Assembly: GCF_001514125.1 (NCBI RefSeq)
Contig: NZ_KQ948551.1
Span: 62,001-126,000, forward strand
Length of the DNA: 64,000 nucleotides
Direction: 5' to 3'
Origin: Streptomyces longwoodensis
Lineage (GTDB): Bacteria; Actinomycetota; Actinomycetes; Streptomycetales; Streptomycetaceae
The notes under the pieces are model-generated. The model made no database searches. It was not told where the DNA came from and was given only the letters and a program-made list of their open reading frames with translations. Both the position numbers and the translations under genes were made by a program. The first letter of the stretch is position 1. Each line of letters starts with the position of its first letter. Below, piece after piece: positions 19,258-27,879 of the stretch.

Positions 19258-20417
19258 CGGCCGGCCTTCGGCTTGCGCTGCTCCCAGCCCTCGGCCCACA
19301 GGTCGAACCGGGCCTGCTGCTGCGGGAACTCGGCCGCCGCGTCGACGTCCAGCTCGACGCCGAGGCCCGGGGCGTCGGACAGGTGGAAGCAGCCGTCCTC
19401 CGGGTCGACCTGCGGGGCGCCCTTGACCACCTTCTTGATCTCGGCGTCCGCGAAGTCGTTGAAGTGTTCCAGGATCTTGAAGTTCGGCGCGGTGAAACCG
19501 ACCTGGAGGGAGGCGGCGGTCAGCACGGACCCGCCCACGTTGTGCGGTGCGACCAGCACGTAGTGGGTCTCGGCGGTGGCGGCCAGCTTGCGCGTCTCCC
19601 AGATGCCGCCGAGGTGGCCGACGTCGGGCTGGATGATGTCCACGGACTGGCTGTCGAACAGCTCGCGGAACTCGATCCGGTCGTGGATGCGCTCACCGGT
19701 CGCGACCGGCAGGTCCACCTTGGCGGCGACCTTCTCCAGCGCCTTGAGGTTCTCCGGCGGCACCGGCTCCTCCAGCCAGGCCGGCTTGAACGGCGCCATC
19801 TCCTTGGCCAGCCGGACGGCGGTGGCGGGGGAGAAGCGGCCGTGCATCTCCAGCATCAGCTCGGCGTCCGGCCCGATGGCGTCGCGCACGGCCTCGATGA
19901 GGGAGACGGCGTACAGCGTCTCCTCGTGGTCCAGCTCGAAGTGCCCGGTGCCGAACGGGTCGATCTTCAGCGCCCGGTACCCGCGCTCCATGACCCCTTG
20001 CGCGGCCTTGTGGTACGCCTCCGGGGTCCGCTCGGTGGTGTACCAGCCGTTGGCGTACGCCTTGACCTTGTCGCGGACCTTCCCGCCGAGCAGCTGCCAC
20101 ACCGGCACGCCCAGGGCCTTGCCCTTGATGTCCCAGCAGGCCATCTCGACGACGGCGATGCCGGACATCACGATCTCACCCGCGCGGCCGTAGTCGCCGT
20201 ACTTCATCCGGCGCACGAGGTCTTCCACGGCGAACGGGTCCGAGCCGAGAATGTGGTTGGCCTCGGCCTCCCGGAGGTAGCCGATCAGCGCGTCGGTGTG
20301 GCCCAGCATCCGGGTCTCACCGACTCCCGTGATGCCCTCGTCGGTGTGCACCTGGACGTAGGTCAGGTTCCGCCACGGCGTTCCCACCACGTGGGTGCTG
20401 ATTCCGGTGATGCGCAC
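19254..20417 (-). CDS. Enolase-superfamily sugar-acid dehydratase (mandelate racemase/galactonate dehydratase type)
   Basis: 387 residues from a GTG. Metal ligands are Glu190 (MLEMH), Glu216 (WLEEPVP) and Glu242 (ATGERI). Lys151 in ALKIDPFG and His292 in APHNVGG are candidate acid/base residues. His192 right after the first ligand is reminiscent of galactonate-type dehydratases. It would remove water from an aldonic acid to give a 2-keto-3-deoxy acid. First gene of the operon, 8 kb long in total, with its own promoter. Confidence 0.88.
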   Translation of the reverse strand: MRITGISTHVVGTPWRNLTYVQVHTDEGITGVGETRMLGHTDALIGYLREAEANHILGSDPFAVEDLVRRMKYGDYGRAGEIVMSGIAVVEMACWDIKGKALGVPVWQLLGGKVRDKVKAYANGWYTTERTPEAYHKAAQGVMERGYRALKIDPFGTGHFELDHEETLYAVSLIEAVRDAIGPDAELMLEMHGRFSPATAVRLAKEMAPFKPAWLEEPVPPENLKALEKVAAKVDLPVATGERIHDRIEFRELFDSQSVDIIQPDVGHLGGIWETRKLAATAETHYVLVAPHNVGGSVLTAASLQVGFTAPNFKILEHFNDFADAEIKKVVKGAPQVDPEDGCFHLSDAPGLGVELDVDAAAEFPQQQARFDLWAEGWEQRKPKAGR

Positions 20418-20434
20418 GGTGATTGCCCCTCAGC

Positions 20435-20463
20435 TGTTCGAGATTTCGTCACACGTTCGAAAT
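20435..20463 (-). promoter_or_regulatory. Candidate operator region of the sugar-acid operon
   Basis: Reading with the gene: ATTTCGAAC (reverse complement of 20455-20463) then ATCTCGAACA (20435-20444). ATTTCG and CGAAAT also form an inverted repeat with a 9-base spacer. Located between the predicted promoter and the start codon, as expected for a repressor. Confidence 0.45.
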
Positions 20464-20472
20464 GCTGGCGTG

Positions 20473-20502
20473 ACAGTAAGGACGGGGTGCCGGGAGTGTC
20501 AA
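20473..20502 (-). promoter_or_regulatory. Strong candidate promoter of the sugar-acid operon
   Basis: On the minus strand TTGACA (20497-20502), an 18-base spacer and TACTGT (20473-20478): a near-consensus housekeeping promoter. Confidence 0.65.
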
Positions 20503-20675
20503 TGGGTCGAACGCAGAGAACGCAGAACGGTTTCGACAGTTTCGACGGCGGCTTTCGGGCCGGTTGGTGGTTCCCTGCGGCTTGGGGGGTGGCTCGCACC
20601 CGTTCCTGCACCTGAACGGCCGCTCTCCCACACAACTTTCACAGGCGACCCTAGGAACGTCACCCTCCGGGAACT

Positions 20676-20681
20676 TAGTCT
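20676..20681 (+). promoter_or_regulatory. -10-like TAGTCT close to the ATG of the SCO2400-type gene
   Basis: TAGTCT ends 9 bases before the ATG and there is no ribosome-binding site in between, which suggests a (nearly) leaderless mRNA. The -35 region is weak. Confidence 0.35.
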
Positions 20682-20690
20682 TCCGGCGTC

Positions 20691-21548
20691 ATGGACTACT
20701 GCACCCCGTGCCGACGGCACCTGAACGGCGCCCTCGCCTGCCCGGGCTGCGGCGCCCCCGCCGACCGGACCCACGCGTACGCGCGGGCGCCCGAGGGGTA
20801 CGCGGGCCAGGCGTACCAGGGCCAGGCGTACGAGGGGCAGGCCCACCCGGCCGGCCCCGCCCCCGAGCCCACGGCGCCCGTCGTGCGCGTCCCGCACCAG
20901 CGGCCCGCCCCCGAGGAGACCGCACCCGGGGACGCCGCCTTCGAGGAGCCCCCCGCGACCGCGCCCGCCCCCGCGCTGCCCGGCACGGCGGAGGAGCCCC
21001 CCGAGAGCGCGTCCGCCCGGCTCAGCCGTCGCGACCGCAAAGCCGCCGTGCACCGCAGGCGCCGCCGCCGCACGGTGCTGGTCGTGGCCGGGTTCGTCCT
21101 CGCGGCCGGGGGCCTGAGCCTCGCGGAACTCGGCATCGACGCCCCGGGTTTCTCCTCGTCCGACCCGGCGGCGGCCGGCGGCGAGTCGGCGGAACTGACC
21201 GACGGCGCCGGCCCGTCCCCGGGCGGCTCGGACCACCCCGAGGACGGCCCCCGCGGCACCGACGGCCCCTCGGCCTCCCCGAGCACCTCCGCCTCCGCCT
21301 CCACGTCGGCCTCGCCCTCCGCGTCGGCCAGTGCGTCGGCGTCCCCGTCCGGCAGCACCGCCCCGGACCCCCAGTCGGCGACGGCCCCCGGCACGGTCCC
21401 GGACACCCCCGGCACGGACCCGGAGCAGGGCACGGACCCCGCCCCCGACCCCACCCCCACCACCGCACCGACCACCGCGGACCCCACCCCGAAACCGTCC
21501 CCGTCCCCGACGAAGTCCTGCGACCGCTTCCTGTGGTGGTGCACGTAG
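20691..21548 (+). CDS. SCO2400-type membrane protein with N-terminal zinc ribbon
   Basis: 285 residues. N-terminal Cys4/Cys7 and Cys17/Cys20 (CTPC, CPGC) form a zinc ribbon; a disordered Pro/Gly/Ala stretch leads to a basic patch (RRDRKAAVHRRRRRR) and one TM helix near 127-150. The outside part is Ser/Thr/Pro/Ala-rich (SASASTSASPSASAS, then PTPTTAPTTADPTPKP), like a wall-spanning stalk, and the protein ends in CDRFLWWCT, a short loop probably closed by a disulfide. The name is recalled from a Streptomyces family; function unknown. Long minus-strand frames over the gene are shadows. Confidence 0.8.
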   Translation: MDYCTPCRRHLNGALACPGCGAPADRTHAYARAPEGYAGQAYQGQAYEGQAHPAGPAPEPTAPVVRVPHQRPAPEETAPGDAAFEEPPATAPAPALPGTAEEPPESASARLSRRDRKAAVHRRRRRRTVLVVAGFVLAAGGLSLAELGIDAPGFSSSDPAAAGGESAELTDGAGPSPGGSDHPEDGPRGTDGPSASPSTSASASTSASPSASASASASPSGSTAPDPQSATAPGTVPDTPGTDPEQGTDPAPDPTPTTAPTTADPTPKPSPSPTKSCDRFLWWCT

Positions 21549-21578
21549 CCCCACGGCATCCGTAACCGGCCCGGGGCC

Positions 21579-23396
21579 TCAGGGAGTCACGATGGCGAAG
21601 CCGGGATCGGGTTCGTCGAGGACGGACATCAGGGTGCTGAGGACGGCCGGGTCGCCGGTGTGGTCGATGCCGTCGAGGCCCTGCCCGGTGAGCGCGGCCA
21701 GGAGCTGGGGCTCGGTCAGGGTGACCGTGAGGTCGGCGCCGCCCGCGGGGGTGCCGGTGACGGGGTGGTGGACGAGGACGCCGTTGCGCAGGCTCGTCCG
21801 GTGGGTCCGGTCGAGGTCGGTGAACCGCCACAGCACGGTCAGGGTGTGGTCCCACGCCCGGGGGCCGTTGACGCGGATGGCGAGGGAGTCGAAGACCTGG
21901 TCGACGGAGAGCGCGGTGGCCATGCTGGTGGCGGCGATGGGGACGGGCCGGACGCCGGTGCGCAACTCCTGGGCGCCCATGAGGTAGTTGTTGCGCCAGG
22001 TGCCGCACTCGGCGCCGTGTCCGAGGCGTTCGAAGGTCTCGGCGAGCAGTTCCCTGGCCCGGGCGTCGTCGGGGGCGGCGAAGGTGGCGTGCTTGAGGAG
22101 CTGGGCGGCGAAGCGCAGGTCACCGGCGTCCACGTAGGAGCGGGCCTTGGCCAGGACGGAGTCGATGCCGCCCATGCAGTCGACGTAGCGCTCGGCGGAC
22201 GCGGTGGGCGGGTGCTCCCACAGGGAGGCCGGGTGGCCGTCGTACCAGCCCATGTAGCGCTGGTAGATCGCCTTGACGTTGTGGCTGACCGAGCCGTAGT
22301 AGCCGCGGGTGTGCCAGGCCCGGGCGAGGCGTGGCGGCAGCTCGATCAGCTCGGCGATCTCGGTGCCGGTGTGGCCCTGGTTGAGCAGGCGCAGGGTCTG
22401 GTCGTGGAGGTAGCCGTAGAGGTCGCGCTGTTCGGACAGGAAGGCGGTGAGGCGCTCGGTGCCCCAGGTGGGCCAGTGGTGGGAGGCGAACAGGACGTCG
22501 GAGTCGGCGGCGAACAGGTCGATGGCCTCGGTGAGGTAGCGCGACCACATCCGGGCGTCGCGGACCAGGGCGCCGCGCAGGGTCAGGATGTTGTGCAGGT
22601 TGTGGGTGGCGTTCTCGGCCATGCACAGGGCGCGCAGCTCGGGGAGGTGGAAGTTCAGCTCGGAGGGGGCCTCGGTGCCCGGGGTGAGCTGGAAGCGGAA
22701 CAGGACGCCGTCCAGGCGTTCCTCCTGGCCGGTGCGGGTGACGTCCAGGGTGGGCGGCAGGAGGCTGGGCAGGCCGTGGGAGGCGGCGAAGCCGAGGCCG
22801 ACGCCGATCAGGCCGCGCGGGCCGGGCTCCAGTTCGCCGCCGGTGTGGTACATGCCGCGGCGGAGCATCGCGGTGCCGGCGTAGACGTTCTCGGCGACGG
22901 AGTTCTCCATGAAGCCCGCGGGGGCGACGATCGGCACGTCGTCGTCGGGGCCGATGACGCCCAGCGTGCCGCCGAAGTGGTCGATGTGGGAGTGGGTGAA
23001 CAGCACCGCGGTCACCGGCCGTTCGCCCCGGTGGGCCCGGTAGAGGGCGATCCCCGCGGCGGCGCACTCCCGTGACACGAGCGGGTCGACCACCACGACG
23101 CCGTGCCGGCCCTCGATCAGGGTCATGTTGGACAGGTCGAAGCCCCGGATCTGGTAGACGCCCCCGGTCACCTCGTACAGCCCGGCGCGGGCGCACAGCT
23201 GGGACTGGCGCCACAGGCTCGGGTTCGCCGTGTCCGGGCAGTCCTCCCGCAGGAACGCGGTCGCCCCGAAGTCCCAGACCACCCGCCCGTCCTCCGCCGT
23301 GATGTGCGGGTGCGCGGGTCCGGCCACCAGGCCCCGGTCGGCGTCCTCGAAGTCGGTGCGGTCGGCGAAGTCGGGAGCGCTGTCGGCGGTGCTCAC
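21579..23396 (-). CDS. MBL-fold alkyl sulfatase (SdsA1 type)
   Basis: 605 residues from a GTG with GGAGG seven bases upstream (a GTG one codon earlier is also possible). The metallo-beta-lactamase motif THSHIDHFGG at 134-143 gives His135, His137, Asp139 and His140, and ENATHNLHNILTLRGALVRD further on holds the remaining ligands of the binuclear zinc site. The C-terminal third matches the dimerisation and SCP2-like domains of SdsA1. It would cleave alkyl sulfate esters to alcohol and sulfate. No signal peptide is seen, unlike SdsA1. Confidence 0.92.
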   Translation of the reverse strand: MSTADSAPDFADRTDFEDADRGLVAGPAHPHITAEDGRVVWDFGATAFLREDCPDTANPSLWRQSQLCARAGLYEVTGGVYQIRGFDLSNMTLIEGRHGVVVVDPLVSRECAAAGIALYRAHRGERPVTAVLFTHSHIDHFGGTLGVIGPDDDVPIVAPAGFMENSVAENVYAGTAMLRRGMYHTGGELEPGPRGLIGVGLGFAASHGLPSLLPPTLDVTRTGQEERLDGVLFRFQLTPGTEAPSELNFHLPELRALCMAENATHNLHNILTLRGALVRDARMWSRYLTEAIDLFAADSDVLFASHHWPTWGTERLTAFLSEQRDLYGYLHDQTLRLLNQGHTGTEIAELIELPPRLARAWHTRGYYGSVSHNVKAIYQRYMGWYDGHPASLWEHPPTASAERYVDCMGGIDSVLAKARSYVDAGDLRFAAQLLKHATFAAPDDARARELLAETFERLGHGAECGTWRNNYLMGAQELRTGVRPVPIAATSMATALSVDQVFDSLAIRVNGPRAWDHTLTVLWRFTDLDRTHRTSLRNGVLVHHPVTGTPAGGADLTVTLTEPQLLAALTGQGLDGIDHTGDPAVLSTLMSVLDEPDPGFAIVTP

Positions 23397-23560
23397 CACG
23401 GGACCTCCAGGTCGGGGAGGGCACGCCGGGGGCGGCGCGTGCCCGGTACCGCCATCCTGGGTGGCGCCCGGGGGGCCCGCCCGCCGGGAGTGGACCGTAC
23501 GGGTGACCGCCGGAGCCTCGTCCCCCTGAAAGCGCCGGGGAAGTGGCGGGCGTGCTCGCC

Positions 23561-24004
23561 TCAGGCCTCCAGCATGCGGCTCAACAGGTCGCGCAGGGCG
23601 AGGCGTTCGTCGTCGGCCAGGGCGGCCAGGGGCTCGCGGGCGAAGCGCAGGGACTCGCGCAGCTCGCGGGCCACGCGGCGGCCGTCGTCCGTGGCGGCGG
23701 CGAGCTTGACGCGCCGGTCCGCCGGGTCGGGGCGGCGCTCGACCAGGCCCCGCGCCTCCAGGCGGTCGACGATCCCGGTGACGTTGGACGGCTCGCACTT
23801 GAGCCGGTGGGCCAGCTTGCGCATCGGCAGCGGCTCCAGCGAGAGCAGGCCGAGCAGCTTGGCCTGGGCGCCGGTGAGGGCGTGCTCGGCCGCCGCCTCC
23901 TCGTAGTCCGCGTGGTAGCGGGCGACGACCTCGGCGATCAGCTCGACGACCTCCAGGCTCACGGGGTCGGGGCGGCGCGTCCGGTGGGGTGTGGCCATGT
24001 CCAC
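23561..24004 (-). CDS. MarR family transcriptional regulator
   Basis: 147 residues (GTG start; an ATG two codons later is an alternative). The winged helix has LTGAQAKLLGLL, the recognition helix area CEPSNVTGIVDRLEARGLV and the wing RRPDPADRRVKLAA. There is one Cys, in the recognition region and not at the N-terminal position used by OhrR. Divergent from the oxidoreductase at 24088, with two inverted repeats in the shared promoter region, so it very likely controls both. Confidence 0.92.
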   Translation of the reverse strand: MDMATPHRTRRPDPVSLEVVELIAEVVARYHADYEEAAAEHALTGAQAKLLGLLSLEPLPMRKLAHRLKCEPSNVTGIVDRLEARGLVERRPDPADRRVKLAAATDDGRRVARELRESLRFAREPLAALADDERLALRDLLSRMLEA

Positions 24005-24028
24005 CAGGGTACCCGTTTGCTTGACATC

Positions 24029-24066
24029 CTGAAATATTCAGTCGCATGGTTGTTTCAGGTACTGAA
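24029..24066. promoter_or_regulatory. Two MarR-type inverted repeats in the divergent promoter
   Basis: CTGAA-N3-TTCAG at 24029-24041 and TTCAG-N3-CTGAA at 24054-24066, centres 25 bases apart. TTGACA at 24021-24026 is a likely -35 for the plus-strand gene, so binding would cover the promoter. Confidence 0.6.
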
Positions 24067-24087
24067 CTAAATGGAAGGGCTCCACCC

Positions 24088-25086
24088 ATGATCAACCGCG
24101 AATGGCACCTGCTCAGCCGCCCCGTCGGCTGGCCGAAGCCCGAGGACTTCGCCCTGGTCGAGGCCGAGGTCCCCACCCCGGGCGAGGGTCAGGTGCTGGT
24201 ACGGAACGCCTACCTCTCGGTGGACCCGTACATGCGCGGAAGGATGTCGGCCGCCAAGTCCTACGTCGCCCCCTTCGAGCTCGGCAAGGCCATGCAGGGC
24301 GGCGCCGTCGGCGAGGTCGTCGCCTCCAACGCCGAGGGTTTCGCGGTCGGCGACCACGTCCTGCACTTCCTCGGCTGGCGCGAGTACGCCGTCCTCCGCG
24401 CGGAGAACGCCGTCAAGGTCGACCCGGCTGCCGCGCCCCTGTCCGCCTACCTCGGCGTCCTCGGCATGACCGGCCTCACCGCCTACGCCGGCCTGCTGCG
24501 CACCGCCGCCTTCGCGGAGGGCGACGCGGTCTTCGTCTCCGGCGCGGCCGGCGCCGTCGGCAGCCAGGTGGGGCAGATCGCCAAGCTCAAGGGCGCCTCC
24601 CGGGTCATCGGGTCGGCGGGCTCCGACGAGAAGGTCGAGCTGCTGGTCGAGGAGTACGGCTTCGACGCCGCGTTCAACTACAAGAACGGGCCGGTGGGCG
24701 AGCAGCTGCGGGCCGCCGCGCCCGACGGCGTGGACGTCTACTTCGACAACGTCGGCGGCGACCACCTGGAGGCGGCCATCGGCTCGCTGAACCAGGGCGG
24801 CCGGATCGCCGTCTGCGGCATGATCTCGGTCTACAACAACACCGAGCCCGCCCCCGGCCCGCGCAACCTCGCCCGGCTGATCCAGACGCGGGGCCGGATC
24901 GAGGGCTTCCTGGTGGGCGACCACTACGACCTCCAGCCGCAGTTCGTCGCCGAGGTGGGCCCCTGGGTGGCCTCGGGGGCGCTCAAGTACCGCGAGACCG
25001 TGGTCGAGGGCATCGAGCACAACCTCGAGGCGTTCCTCGGCGTCCTGCGCGGCGACAACACCGGGAAGATGATCGTCAAGCTGTAG
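24088..25086 (+). CDS. NADP-dependent oxidoreductase (MDR/LTB4 12-hydroxydehydrogenase type)
   Basis: 332 residues. Zinc-free medium-chain reductase with the family features SVDPYMRGRMS near residue 45, the nucleotide motif VSGAAGAVGSQVGQIAKLKG near 152-171 and FDNVGGDHLEAAI. Members reduce the C=C bond of enones and quinone-like compounds. GGAAGGG precedes the ATG. Probably induced when the divergent MarR protein binds a reactive electrophile. Confidence 0.92.
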   Translation: MINREWHLLSRPVGWPKPEDFALVEAEVPTPGEGQVLVRNAYLSVDPYMRGRMSAAKSYVAPFELGKAMQGGAVGEVVASNAEGFAVGDHVLHFLGWREYAVLRAENAVKVDPAAAPLSAYLGVLGMTGLTAYAGLLRTAAFAEGDAVFVSGAAGAVGSQVGQIAKLKGASRVIGSAGSDEKVELLVEEYGFDAAFNYKNGPVGEQLRAAAPDGVDVYFDNVGGDHLEAAIGSLNQGGRIAVCGMISVYNNTEPAPGPRNLARLIQTRGRIEGFLVGDHYDLQPQFVAEVGPWVASGALKYRETVVEGIEHNLEAFLGVLRGDNTGKMIVKL

Positions 25087-25201
25087 GGCGTCCCGGGCCC
25101 CCGGATCTTCCCTAGGGTTTCCGGATTGCGGTAACTTCTTTCCGAAATCCGTCGGCGATCGTGGGCGCGAGTCGCGGCGGACCGACGCGAAGGACACCCG
25201 C

Positions 25202-25621
25202 ATGCCCCTCACCGAGTCCGACGTCCTGTACACCGCCGTCGCCACCGCCGAGAACGGCCGCGACGGCCGGGTCGCCACGGACGACGGCAGGCTCGACGTC
25301 GTCGTCAACCCGCCCGTCGAGATGGGCGGCAGCGGCGCCGGGACCAACCCGGAGCAGCTGTTCGCCGCCGGGTACAGCGCCTGCTTCCAGGGCGCGCTCG
25401 CCGTCGTCGCCCGGCAGGAGGGCGCCGACGTCTCCGGCTCCACGGTCACCGCGCGGGTCGGCATCGGCCGGAACGAGGAGGGCTTCGGGCTCCTCGTGCG
25501 GATCTCGGCCGACATCCCGGGCGTCGACGCCGAGACGGCGGCGGCCCTGGTGAAGAAGGCCCACGAGGTCTGCCCCTACTCCCGGGCGACCCGCGGGAAC
25601 ATCACCGTCACCCTCGGCTGA
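25202..25621 (+). CDS. Organic hydroperoxide resistance protein (Ohr/OsmC family)
   Basis: 139 residues with the two redox Cys of Ohr: Cys61 in AAGYSACF and Cys124 in HEVCPYS. It reduces organic hydroperoxides using dihydrolipoyl partners. Conserved NPEQLFAAGYSACF and the short end NITVTLG fit the Ohr subgroup. No OhrR gene is adjacent; the MarR gene two genes away lacks the expected sensing Cys. Confidence 0.92.
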   Translation: MPLTESDVLYTAVATAENGRDGRVATDDGRLDVVVNPPVEMGGSGAGTNPEQLFAAGYSACFQGALAVVARQEGADVSGSTVTARVGIGRNEEGFGLLVRISADIPGVDAETAAALVKKAHEVCPYSRATRGNITVTLG

Positions 25622-25626
25622 CGGAT

Positions 25627-25658
25627 GCCGGGGCGCGGTCGCACCGACCCGCCCCGGC
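25627..25658. terminator. Bidirectional terminator hairpin
   Basis: GCCGGGGCG / CGCCCCGGC plus GGTCG / CGACC with a single bulged C and loop CAC, between convergent ohr and serine hydrolase genes. Confidence 0.65.
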
Positions 25659-25678
25659 CCACCCGGCGACGGGGCCGC

Positions 25679-26833
25679 TCACCGGGCCAGGGCCGCCTTG
25701 TGGACGGCCTTGACCAGGCGCCCGTTCTCCGGGGCCGCGCCGCCCGGGAAGGCGAACCGGCGCCGGGTGTAGCCGTAGGCCAGACCGCTGCGCGGGTCGG
25801 CGAAGCCCTGGCTGCCGGCCGCGCCGCTGTGCCCGAACGACCCGGCGCCCAGGAACGGGTGCCAGGTGTCGGCGGTCGCCTGGAAGCCCAGGCCGTACGA
25901 CTTGTGGCCGCGGGCCACCAGGTCGTAGCCGGCCGCGTGGATCTGGCCGAACTCCGCCACCGTGTCCTCCTTCAGCAGCGGCGCCTTGCCGTCCAGCTCG
26001 CTGAGCGCGGCCGCGTACATGCCCGCCAGACCGCGCGCGGAGGCCACCCCGCCCGCCGACGCCGGGCCCTTGGCCCGCACCACCGGGTCGTTGGGCAGCA
26101 GCTCCAGGTCGGTCGGGACCTCGACGTGCCGGTTGAAGGCGATCGCGGCCAGCGTGTGCGGCCCCTGCGGCAGCGCGTCCAGCAGCGCCTGCTGCTTCGG
26201 CGTGGGCTCCATCGGCTGCGTCGGGCGGAACCGCGGCTCGTGGGCTGCCGCCAGGCCCAGGTGGAAGTCCAGCCCGTGCGGGGCCCGGACGCGCTCCTCG
26301 TACACCTCCTGCAGCGTGCGGCCCGTGGCGCGGCGCACCACCTCGCCGGTCAACGCCCCGATCACCAGGGCGTGGTAGCCGAACGCCGTGCCGGGACGCC
26401 AGAACGGCCGCTGGTCCGCGAGGCGTTCGGCGATCTGCCGGTCGTCGGCGAGCTCCGCCAGGGAGAAGCCGGTGTCGGTGCCGATCAGGCCCGCCCGGTG
26501 GGCCAGCAGCTCGCGCAGGGTCAGCTGCCCCTTGCCCTCCGCCGCGAACTCCGGCCAGTAGTAGGTCACCTTGCGGTCCAGCTCCAGCGTGCCGTCCTGC
26601 ACCAGCAGCGCCACCACCAGGTGGGCCGCGCCCTTGGTGGAGGAGAACACCCCGTACAGCGCGTCGGGCCCGGCCACCTCGCCGGCCCACAGGTCCACCA
26701 CCCGCCGGCCGTGCACGTACGCGCACAGCTGGCCCTCGTAGTCCGGCCGTTCCGTCGCCACGAACGCGGCGAACTCCTCGCGCACCGCCTCGAACCCCTC
26801 GGCGACCGTGCCCTGGACCGCTTGCGTCGTCAT
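25679..26833 (-). CDS. Serine hydrolase, class C beta-lactamase-like (EstB type)
   Basis: 384 residues, cytoplasmic. SxxK is SSTK at 64-67, the Tyr of YxN is in FGYHALVIG, and a late GHSG replaces KTG. These residues fit EstB-type esterases and beta-lactamase-related proteins, which act on esters more often than on beta-lactams. The ATG follows GAGGAG by 6 bases. No neighbour suggests the substrate. Confidence 0.88.
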   Translation of the reverse strand: MTTQAVQGTVAEGFEAVREEFAAFVATERPDYEGQLCAYVHGRRVVDLWAGEVAGPDALYGVFSSTKGAAHLVVALLVQDGTLELDRKVTYYWPEFAAEGKGQLTLRELLAHRAGLIGTDTGFSLAELADDRQIAERLADQRPFWRPGTAFGYHALVIGALTGEVVRRATGRTLQEVYEERVRAPHGLDFHLGLAAAHEPRFRPTQPMEPTPKQQALLDALPQGPHTLAAIAFNRHVEVPTDLELLPNDPVVRAKGPASAGGVASARGLAGMYAAALSELDGKAPLLKEDTVAEFGQIHAAGYDLVARGHKSYGLGFQATADTWHPFLGAGSFGHSGAAGSQGFADPRSGLAYGYTRRRFAFPGGAAPENGRLVKAVHKAALAR

Positions 26834-27047
26834 CCCGCTCTCCTCACCCACGACCCGTGGGGGCCAGTGTCTCCTGCGTCACAGCCAGTACCCCGGAGAT
26901 CGGTACGGCGGGGCGCACCCCTTCGACTCAACTGCGGCGGCAGGCGGTCGGTGTCGCCCCTGCCCCGGATGGCGTAGGACCGGACGGGTGTGCCCCCGCG
27001 CCCGGGGGGAGCGCGCGACGGGCCCGCACAGGCGATCGAACGCCCGA

Positions 27048-27053
27048 TAGAGT
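27048..27053 (+). promoter_or_regulatory. -10-like TAGAGT placed for a leaderless transcript
   Basis: TAGAGT ends 6 bases before the ATG of the EI24 gene; there is no ribosome-binding site between them. No good -35 is visible. Confidence 0.35.
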
Positions 27054-27059
27054 TCCGGC

Positions 27060-27863
27060 ATGCGCGATCTCGGGGCGGGCCTCCGCTATCTCCTGCGGGG
27101 CCAGAAGTGGGTGGGCCGGCACGGCAGGCAGTACGGGTTCGGCCTGCTGCCGGGCCTGATCACGCTGGTCCTCTACGTCGGCGCGCTCGTCGCGCTCGGC
27201 GTGTGGGGCGAGGACGTGGTGACCTGGGCGACCCCGTTCGCCGACGACTGGTCCAGCCCCTGGGACGGCGTGTTCCGCGGCCTCCTGACCGCCGTGCTGT
27301 TCGCCCTCGGACTGCTCCTCGCCGTCGTCACCTTCACCGCCGTGACCCTGCTGATCGGCCAGCCCTTCTACGAGAGCCTCTCGGAGGCCGTCGACCGGGA
27401 CGTCTCGCCCGACGGGACCGCGCCCGAGTCGGGGCTGCCGCTCTGGCGCGAGCTGTGGATCTCGGCGCGGGACAGCCTGCGGATCGTGGTGCGGGCCGCG
27501 CTGTGGGGCGTGCTGCTGTTCGCCGCCGGGTTCGTCCCGTTCGTCGGGCAGACGGCGGTGCCGGTGATCGGCTTCTTCGTCACCGGCTTCTTCCTCACCG
27601 AGGAGCTCACCGCGGTCGCCCTCCAGCGCCGCGGGGTCGAACTGCGGGCCCGGCTCGCGCTGCTGCGCTCCCGCCGGACCTTGGTCTGGGGCTTCGGCGC
27701 GCCGCTCGCGGTGGCGTTCGTGGTGCCGTTCGTCGCGGTGTTCCTGATGCCCGGCGCGGTCGCGGGCGCCACGCTGATGGCCCGCGACCTGCTGGGCGAG
27801 GAGGACCGCGCGGACGGCGACGGGACCGACGGCGAGCAGACGGCCCAGGGCGTCACCGCCTGA
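27060..27863 (+). CDS. EI24 domain (CysZ/EtfX-like) membrane protein
   Basis: 267 residues with four hydrophobic regions near 27-50, 75-103, 145-185 and 215-240. The EI24/CysZ signature region TLLIGQPFYESLSEAVDRDV and FFLTEELTAVALQRRGV are present. CysZ of E. coli is a sulfate channel; most actinobacterial members have no assigned function. The last 30 residues are acidic. Confidence 0.8.
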   Translation: MRDLGAGLRYLLRGQKWVGRHGRQYGFGLLPGLITLVLYVGALVALGVWGEDVVTWATPFADDWSSPWDGVFRGLLTAVLFALGLLLAVVTFTAVTLLIGQPFYESLSEAVDRDVSPDGTAPESGLPLWRELWISARDSLRIVVRAALWGVLLFAAGFVPFVGQTAVPVIGFFVTGFFLTEELTAVALQRRGVELRARLALLRSRRTLVWGFGAPLAVAFVVPFVAVFLMPGAVAGATLMARDLLGEEDRADGDGTDGEQTAQGVTA

Positions 27864-27879
27864 CCGGCCGGCCCCGGCG

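Noticed and set aside
21290-21340. Ser-coding repeats in the SCO2400-type gene as a possible CRISPR
   Set aside because: Degenerate 6-base coding repeats without spacers of constant length.
20499-21559. Minus-strand frames over the SCO2400-type gene
   Set aside because: Plus strand has the zinc ribbon, TM and stalk in order; the minus frames are low-complexity shadows.
23561-25621. MarR gene as OhrR for the ohr gene
   Set aside because: It lacks the N-terminal sensing Cys, is separated from ohr by the oxidoreductase gene, and its operators sit at the divergent oxidoreductase promoter.
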